Positions 19,398-26,833 of a stretch of 26,833 nt of DNA are shown piece by piece. The notes below the pieces were generated by a model. It was not told the origin of the DNA. It was given only the letters and a program-made list of their open reading frames with translations, and did no database searches. Made by a program: the position numbers and the translations under genes. The stretch's first letter is position 1; each line of letters begins with the position of its first letter. This stretch comes from Blastocladiella britannica (taxonomy: Eukaryota > Blastocladiomycota > Blastocladiomycetes > Blastocladiales > Blastocladiaceae). The DNA is taken from assembly GCA_025349905.2 (NCBI GenBank), contig MU624722.1, forward strand, positions 1,680 through 28,512. The letters run 5' to 3'.

Positions 19398-20042
19398 GCT
19401 CGGCTTTGCAAATTTGCAAAAAGATAAGAGCGAGCAGCTTGCCCCTTGAACTGACGATGGTTTCGCCGCTAAGTACGGTTGACACACTCACTGCGTCAGG
19501 GAAAAAGCGATCCACAGCTTTATGGCGCACGACCGCCATGATCACCAGCTACGACGACGCAAGACCGGACGATCCCAGCGTGGTATTTCGATCATGACCG
19601 GGGCGGTCCTGGTGCTGATGGGACTCGACCGGCAGTGATTCCTGAGCAACTGGAGCGCGCCGCTCCTTGAGCTCGAGCGGCGTTTTGGGCGTCTTGCGCG
19701 ATCAGCCTCTGTTACTGTAATCGATCTCCATATTATTACTCTCTCAACTTCAATTTTCCCAAATACTTTCATCTGGATAACACAATAAATTCAATGACAA
19801 CCTTGATTTTATTCTACCCATGCCCAGTTGGGCTGTCATCTGCGAGTTTGCTGGGCATAAAACAAGTTGGAATGGACAAAACACAAAATCAAAATGGACA
19901 CAATCATTTCAAGATCGACAGTCTGTGTCCACTTTGATATTCAAACGCCCTCCCGAGCAGCAAAGAGCGGCACACTCTTTCCCTGCCTTATTTTCTGTGC
20001 TCTTGAGCTTGCCAGCAATCTAAACTTTCCATCGAATCGAAC
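19398..20042. other. Spacer between the two LRR genes, with broken coding-like stretch and hairpin
   Basis: About 645 bp without an intact gene. On the minus strand, 19731 to 19354 has codon use like neighbouring exons but contains TGA (19702-19704) and TAG (19549-19551). It may be degraded or mis-spliced 5' sequence of the LRR receptor gene. From 19780 to 20042 the DNA is AT-richer. It should carry the promoter of the downstream helical-bundle/LRR gene and contains a 15-bp inverted repeat. Confidence 0.45.
19888..19938 (+). repeat. Imperfect 15-bp inverted repeat (hairpin)
   Basis: ATCAAAATGGACACA (19888-19902) and TGTGTCCACTTTGAT (19924-19938) can pair in 14 of 15 positions around a 21-nt loop. 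It lies 105-155 bp before the start codon of the helical-bundle/LRR gene, so it is either promoter dyad symmetry or a 5'-UTR stem-loop. Confidence 0.7.
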
Positions 20043-22549
20043 ATGATCATCACAACAGTCACGATTGCCGGCTTCACTGCCAGTGTTACCCTCGAGCAAA
20101 TTGACAGGCTGGTTCGGTCCCTCAAGGACCTCGTTGACTGCATCGAAATAGCCTACGCAAACCGCGAACTGATTTTGACACTGCACCAACATGCTGCTGA
20201 CCTGTACGAGTCGCTGAAAGCGATCCAGTGCAATCCCAAGGGCGAACTGCCGCAGACCGTCGCTCGCTCGGCCCAGACCCTCCGTGACACGCTCGCCAAA
20301 GTCGTCGAGACCGTTAAAAAGATCGCGGATGCCAGCGCACTGCGTCGCGTGTTTAACGCCAAGTCGGACGCCATCGCGCTTGCGAGCGCTCAGCGCTCGC
20401 TGACGGGCGTCACCACGAGCCTGCAGCTGGCATTGCAAGTGGCCTATACGCCTAAGGCCATTGCCGCCCAGCGGGTGGCCGCGCTGCAGGCCCAGAAGGT
20501 GTGGCAATTTAAGCAACGGCAGCACTCACTGACCCGACCCGACAAACCTGCACCTGGAAAAAAACTCGTAGCACCGACACTACCTGCACCAGCTCCCAAG
20601 CTTTCTTTTGTCGCCAAGGTGAAGAAGATGTTCCCAAAGTCATCCCCAAAACAAGCAAGCGTCATTTTCCAGGTATTTTTGCCATTTGTTTTCTGTGTTT
20701 ATATGGGCGCGATTTATTTTTAACCGCCTCCATTTGTTCGTGTATTTTGTTATAGGGACTGGCGGTGCCTACCGAGCTTGCTGGCGATAGGGCCATCTGG
20801 AACCTGCGCATGGAGCTCGCGATCGGGAAGTTGACCGAGTTGGACATCACCGACAAGCCTATTGGGCCTGCTGGGCTTATGATTTTGCAGCGCGCATTGG
20901 CCCAGCCCTGGCAGCGCTTGGAAACGCTCAGTTTGGCCGGCTGTAACCTTGGCCCGCGAGGCACTCGTGCGCTTGCAGAGTTCCTGCCAGCTTCAGTGAC
21001 TCGGCTGAACCTCTCCAACAACAACTTTGGAGATTCAGGTGCCTCCGCGATCGCCGCCAAACTGCTACACACATGTCACCTGATCGGGCTTTACCTCTCC
21101 GGGAACCTGGTGAGCTATTCGGGCGCCAAGGCAATTGCTGCCCGCCTCCCGCGGTCACTGCTCGAGCTGGACCTCTCCAACAACCTTATTGGCGGCAACG
21201 GCGCTGCTGCAGTTGCTGCCACACTACCGCGATCATTGAATTTGCTCGACTTGAGCAGCAACCAGCTTGGTGTCCATGGCGCCCGAGCGATTGCCATCCG
21301 AATGCCACCGCATTTGGCTTTCCTGGCCGTTGCTGACAATGAGATTGGGGACGCGGGCGCCGCTGTGCTTGCGACCAAGTTTCCGACAACACTGACTGCG
21401 CTGATTCTCGCCAACAACGACATCAGGGATGCAGGTGCTGCTGCGATTGCTCGCCGGTCACTGCCGTCGTTGACTACTCTGGACCTCGATGGCAACGCGA
21501 TCGGCGACTCAGGCGCATCGACGATTGCTGCCGCATTTTCACCGATGCTGAATGTGCTCCGCCTCAACAACAACAACATTGGTCGTTCGGGTGCTACCGC
21601 CATTAGCAACCACATGCCCCCGGCACTGACGTACCTAGGACTCGCTGCCAACAACTTTGGTCGTGCTGGTGCTGAAGTTCTTGCTCCCAAACTACCTCCG
21701 CATTTATCAGTGCTGTGCCTTTATTCGAACAAGATTGGCGATGCAGGTGCACGAGTCATTGCTGCCAATCTGCCGCAGTGGATAACCACCCTCGATCTTT
21801 CCGACAACGAGATTGGCGTGACCGGTGCCACTAAACTTGCTTCCAAGCTGTCGCTGTCGCTGACAGCGCTCGATCTCAGCAACAACAACCTTGGTGAAGC
21901 GGGCGCTCGAGCCCTTTCCGCCAAGTTTCCGCTGTCTCTGACGTACCTGAACCTCTCCCACAACAAACTTGGCGATTCCGGTGCCCAAGCGATCGCTCCC
22001 AACTTGCCACCGGCACTGGAGACACTGTACTTGACCAACAATGGGATTCGTGCCAAGGGTGCCCAAGCGCTCGCGTCCTGTTTGCCGCCGTCGCTGACGG
22101 CCCTGTGCCTCACCGACAATAAAATTGAGGCGGACGGCGCAGTCTCAATTGTGTCCAAACTGTCGCCGAGGTTCACACAGCTCTACCTTTCCAACTCCCG
22201 GATTTGCGATGCAGGCGTCACCAAGATCATTCCCAAGCTTCCTGCGTCACTGATACTGTTGGACCTTGCCGACAACCACATTACCGACGTGGGTGCCGCT
22301 GAACTTGCAGGCAGCCTGCCCCATTCGCTGACGGTGCTGGACCTCTGCTACAACGACATTGGCGACTATGGTGCCGCCGCGATCGTGGATGCCGAGCTGC
22401 CCTCTTCGCTCGAGTTTCTGGACCTGGAGGGGAATGATCTTTGGCGCCCAAACGACATTGAGCAAAAGCTAACTGCTCGAGGGATTCAAGTTGATCTGTC
22501 AAACCAGTGGACTGGGTTGCTGACTGTCCTTGTTGGATTGTTTAAATAA
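20043..22549 (+). CDS. MLKL/HeLo-like helical-bundle protein fused to about 20 RNI-type LRRs
   Basis: Model: join(20043..20672,20756..22549), 807 aa; one 83-nt intron in phase 0. Exon 1 (residues 1-210) is mostly alpha-helical. It has amphipathic helices around LEQIDRLVRSLKDLVDCIE, ELILTLHQHAADLYESLKAI, TLRDTLAKVVETVKKIADAS and LTGVTTSLQLALQV. The spacing resembles the four-helix N-terminal domains of MLKL, fungal HeLo-like and plant RPW8-type proteins. A Pro/Lys linker (KLSFVAKVKKMFPKSS) follows. Exon 2 holds about 20 repeats, mostly of 26 residues, with consensus LDLSNNxIGDxGAxAIAxxLPxSLTx; this is the intracellular ribonuclease-inhibitor class. No nucleotide-binding, kinase or F-box domain lies between the halves, and there is no signal peptide. 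The LRR assignment is certain. The N-domain assignment is by pattern only, from remembered families. Confidence 0.85.
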
Positions 22550-22639
22550 TTGCATTGTATTTTTCTTCATCTTTTGTTGCTGGGTACAAAATGACTGAAG
22601 AATTCAGTTCGGCAGTACAACAGTATAGCACAAGAGAAA

Positions 22640-25483
22640 TCAATATTCATCCTCCACCGACCCACCCGCATTCCCACCACTCGTCGACGCATTATTAATC
22701 TCCTGCCGCCGGTACATGTCCGCGACCTGCTCGCCCGTCGTCGCGTCCTCGGGGCCTTTATCGTCGCGCACGCGAATGAACCGCGGAAACCGCAACGAAA
22801 TGCCCTTGGTCGGATCCACCAGCCCCGCTCCCGAAGTGTACACGGGCGAGATCGAGAGGTCGGCGGCTTTCACTTCCCATACCTGCCGCGCATCAAAGTA
22901 CACGTCGGCGGCGGCGCCGCCGAGCTGGTAGTAGGGTTTGGGGGTGTCGATGGCGGTGGGCGAGAGGGAGGCGGCGAGGGACGCGAGGTCTTGTTCGGAG
23001 AACCCGGTTCCGATCTGTTCTCATCGTGCTGTGTGAGTCTTGCAAAACTATAAAGGCAAAATGTATACCTTGCAGATCGCCTGGTACGCCTCGGCCTCGG
23101 GATCGTACGACGCCAACAAAAACCCGCCATACACGCCAGTTCGCTTCCCTTTGCCCAGGTACGCGCCGACCACCACCAGATCGAGCGAGTCGCCCGCGCC
23201 ATCCAAGTAATCCTTTTTCACTTTGAGCCAGTTGCGTGACCGCCGCGACGGCTCGTACGTGGCCTCGTCCACGAGCGTCTTGACCATTAAGCCCTCGCAG
23301 TTGCCCTTGATTGCGTCGTCGAGGAACTGCTGCATGTCGTCAACGGTCGCGGACTCCATGCTGGTCGCAAAGGCGAATTCGCCGGGGGCGGGAACCAAGT
23401 GGGAGAGCATTAAGGCGCGGCGGTCTCGGAGGGGTCGTTGCAGCAGGGACTGTATAATTATTCAATGTGAGTCGACGTCGATATCGAGAAAGTAAACGGG
23501 GAACATACCTCGCCATTGAGATAGAGCAGATCGAATGCAAAGATGCAAACTTGCACGGTCACGTCGGCGGCTTTCACGTCCTGTTTTGCATTTTTCATGT
23601 TAATCCACGTTGTCCCAGTCAACTCAGTGGAAGAAATGAATACCTTGCGCTTGCGTGTGCTCAGCACCTGGAACGGCAAGATGCACTGCTTGGCCGTATC
23701 CCATGCGACTGCCTCACAGTCAAGTACAAACGACCTGGTTCCCTCGCCACACACCTTAATACCATTGTTAGCAACAACAGCACATACAAAAAAAAAAGGG
23801 GTATACATACAGAAGCAAGCCGCGCCATAACCTCGGGGTACTTTGCGCTGAGGTTCTCTGAGTTGCGACTAAATATCCGCGCCGATCCGTCCTCCAGCAA
23901 ATGAATCTGCGCGCGCTCGCCGTCGTACTTGTACTCGCATGTAAACAGCTTATCCTCGAACCGGTCTAGCACCTCGCTGATGGCGCGCGTCGGGTGCGCC
24001 AGCATCGGTTTCAGCGGAACTCCGGGAGTCAAGTGCACGTGCGCGGGGAGCGCGGACACAGGCCGTTGTAAGAGCGCGGGAACGATCGCATCATAGGAGG
24101 GGAGCTCGGCATAGACCGCCTTCAGCGTGTCTTCGGCTGCTGCTGCGGCGGCGGCGGTGGATGCGGCGACGTCGGCTGGGCGCGGGCGTCGGCCATTGGT
24201 GGTCGCGGGACCGGTTCGGACCGCTGCAAACGCGTGCGCGAGGGACGCGAGCACGGTGCGTTCGGCGAGACCGATGCGCAGCTTTCCCTCGAGCGATCTG
24301 GCCTTGCCTTTGTGAGTATCGGAGTTCGGTCGGTGAAAATGAAATCATACCGAATCAAGTACTTGGCCTCGTTACCCTCGCACGCAACCATGAGCGCCTT
24401 GATCTTGTCGACCTTGAGTTTTTGGCTCTGTTATTTTCATATCAAGTCAAAATCAATCGTACAACAATACAAGAAAGACAATACGAACCGACCCGCCCGA
24501 AATCCCAGCAATTTCCTTGAGAACCGCAAACACGCGCGCGACCGTCAACGGTTTCGGCTTAAACATGGTCGCTTGCCCTCCGCGTGACGCCATCGCCACC
24601 GCTCCCAAATCGCCGACTGTCGCCAACTCGGCCTTGATTTTGGCGGGCGCACGGCCCGTGGACTCGGCAATGGCCTTGAGTAAGATCGATTCGCCGATCC
24701 CGAGCTCTAAGCCCTCGTACTCGGGACACAGACGGTTGATGCACAGGTACACGGTGGCGAGCAGGTCGGTAGAGTGCGATGTGATCACGGTGGATAGGAA
24801 CGCGCTCAAGTGCGCGGCGATCTCCAGACGTTTGGTGGTGCCGCTGATCAGGTCGAATGTCGCGCACAGAGCCGAATACATAAGTCTTCATTATTTTGAT
24901 CGTTGGTGAGTCTGTGTCAGATCAAGGTAAGGAGCAAAGAAACGTACGGCGTGGACGGATCCTGGGTAAAGTCGTGGTCGGCCATGGACACTACTGTCGC
25001 CGTTGGCTCGGTCGTTGGGGCAGCAGTACCACTTTCCTGCTCCTCCACAGCTTCGATCAATAAAGGTTCAGCAGGAGCATCGGCAGCAGCAGCAGCAGCA
25101 ATTTCCACCACCAGGTCGGCCTCGTCGCCTTCGCTCTCGCTGTCCACGCGCAGCCGCCGCCGCTTTGGCGCCGGTGGAATGCTCTCATCGCCATTACCAA
25201 GCTCATGTTCCTCTTCTTGAGTGCTGACGACGCGTTTAATTCCGTGCGGCGCGGGCATTATTGTCACCACCGCGGCACGCGATGATTCCAGATCCACAGC
25301 GGACGCGTCGTCACTGACTTTGTCGTTATTATCAGTGTCAGCAGCGGAAGCAGTTGGTGGAACGGGCGGTGGCGACGAAGTGGGCGGCCGGAGCGGTGAC
25401 GACGATGGGGCCGAAAAGAACGCGTGCAATGTGCCCCGGCCGCCGGCAGAGGCCGGTTTTGCAGATTTGGACTTGGGCGGCAT
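22640..25483 (-). CDS. LIG1: DNA ligase I, ATP-dependent
   Basis: Model: complement(join(22640..23014,23069..23449,23509..23580,23644..23754,23811..24297,24351..24427,24489..24885,24948..25483)), 811 aa (human 919). Eight exons join cleanly in phase. It seals nicks in Okazaki fragments and repair patches. Order: disordered N-terminus with a PCNA-binding-like [10 protein letters not shown] (17-26) and a basic [15 protein letters not shown] patch (likely nuclear signal); the DNA-binding domain ([55 protein letters not shown]); and the adenylation domain with catalytic K460 in [12 protein letters not shown], then [42 protein letters not shown] and EGLMVKTL. The OB-fold follows ([70 protein letters not shown]). 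It is 90 bp from the LRR gene and 115 bp upstream of actin in tandem. Confidence 0.96.
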
Positions 25484-25598
25484 TGCAAATTGAGCAGTGA
25501 GAAATTTGGTTGTAAAAATTTTGAACTTTCATTTTTCAAGGAGGGGAGTCATCCAACCAAAACGAGCAAACAACAGAAAAACGACAACTGAATATGGC

Positions 25599-26827
<1,229 letters not shown>

Positions 26828-26833
26828 CTAATA

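Overview
This is a eukaryotic nuclear window from a compact, GC-rich genome with many introns. It carries 16 protein-coding loci in 26.8 kb. Exons are GC-rich and use G/C in third positions. Introns are short (mostly 51-75 nt, up to 122 nt), GT-AG and AT-rich, and often have CTAAC/CTGAC-like branch points about 15-30 nt before the acceptor. Gaps between genes are mostly 30-120 bp. A stand-alone DHFR without fused thymidylate synthase, a fungal-style MATE carrier and two kinds of LRR protein point to an opisthokont. My best guess is an early-diverging zoosporic fungus of the blastocladiomycete/chytrid type. That placement is an inference and is not proven here.

Layout, left to right: an unknown Pro/Ala-rich protein (+, possibly cut by the left edge); a REXO1-type RNA exonuclease (-); DAD1/OST2 (-); Sm-D2 (+), divergent from DAD1 across only 47 bp; the DNA polymerase delta catalytic subunit (-); phosphomannomutase (-); a peroxisome-tagged short-chain dehydrogenase (-); an unknown Ala/Leu-rich helical protein (+) whose start region was duplicated around a tRNA-like fragment; SKP1 (+); DHFR (-); a MATE transporter (+); an importin-alpha-like ARM-repeat gene with a broken frame (-); an LRR-transmembrane protein with one repeat per exon (-); a four-helix-bundle plus LRR protein (+); DNA ligase I (-); and actin (-), whose first exon lies beyond the right edge.

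Most genes are unrelated housekeeping genes, as expected in a gene-dense genome. Functional links: POLD1, LIG1 and DHFR all serve DNA synthesis (lagging-strand copying, nick sealing, folate for dTMP). PMM and DAD1 both serve N-glycosylation (mannose-1-phosphate supply and oligosaccharyl transfer). Sm-D2 belongs to the spliceosome that must handle the many introns.

The 16.3-22.5 kb stretch is the accessory-looking part. It holds the broken ARM-repeat gene, an LRR receptor-like gene with an unresolved 5' end, and an intracellular LRR protein whose N-terminus resembles MLKL/HeLo-type helical bundles. That last protein is the best candidate here for an undescribed immune-like or cell-death-like factor. 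Gene models were built by hand from splice-site phase and remembered family alignments. No database search was run.
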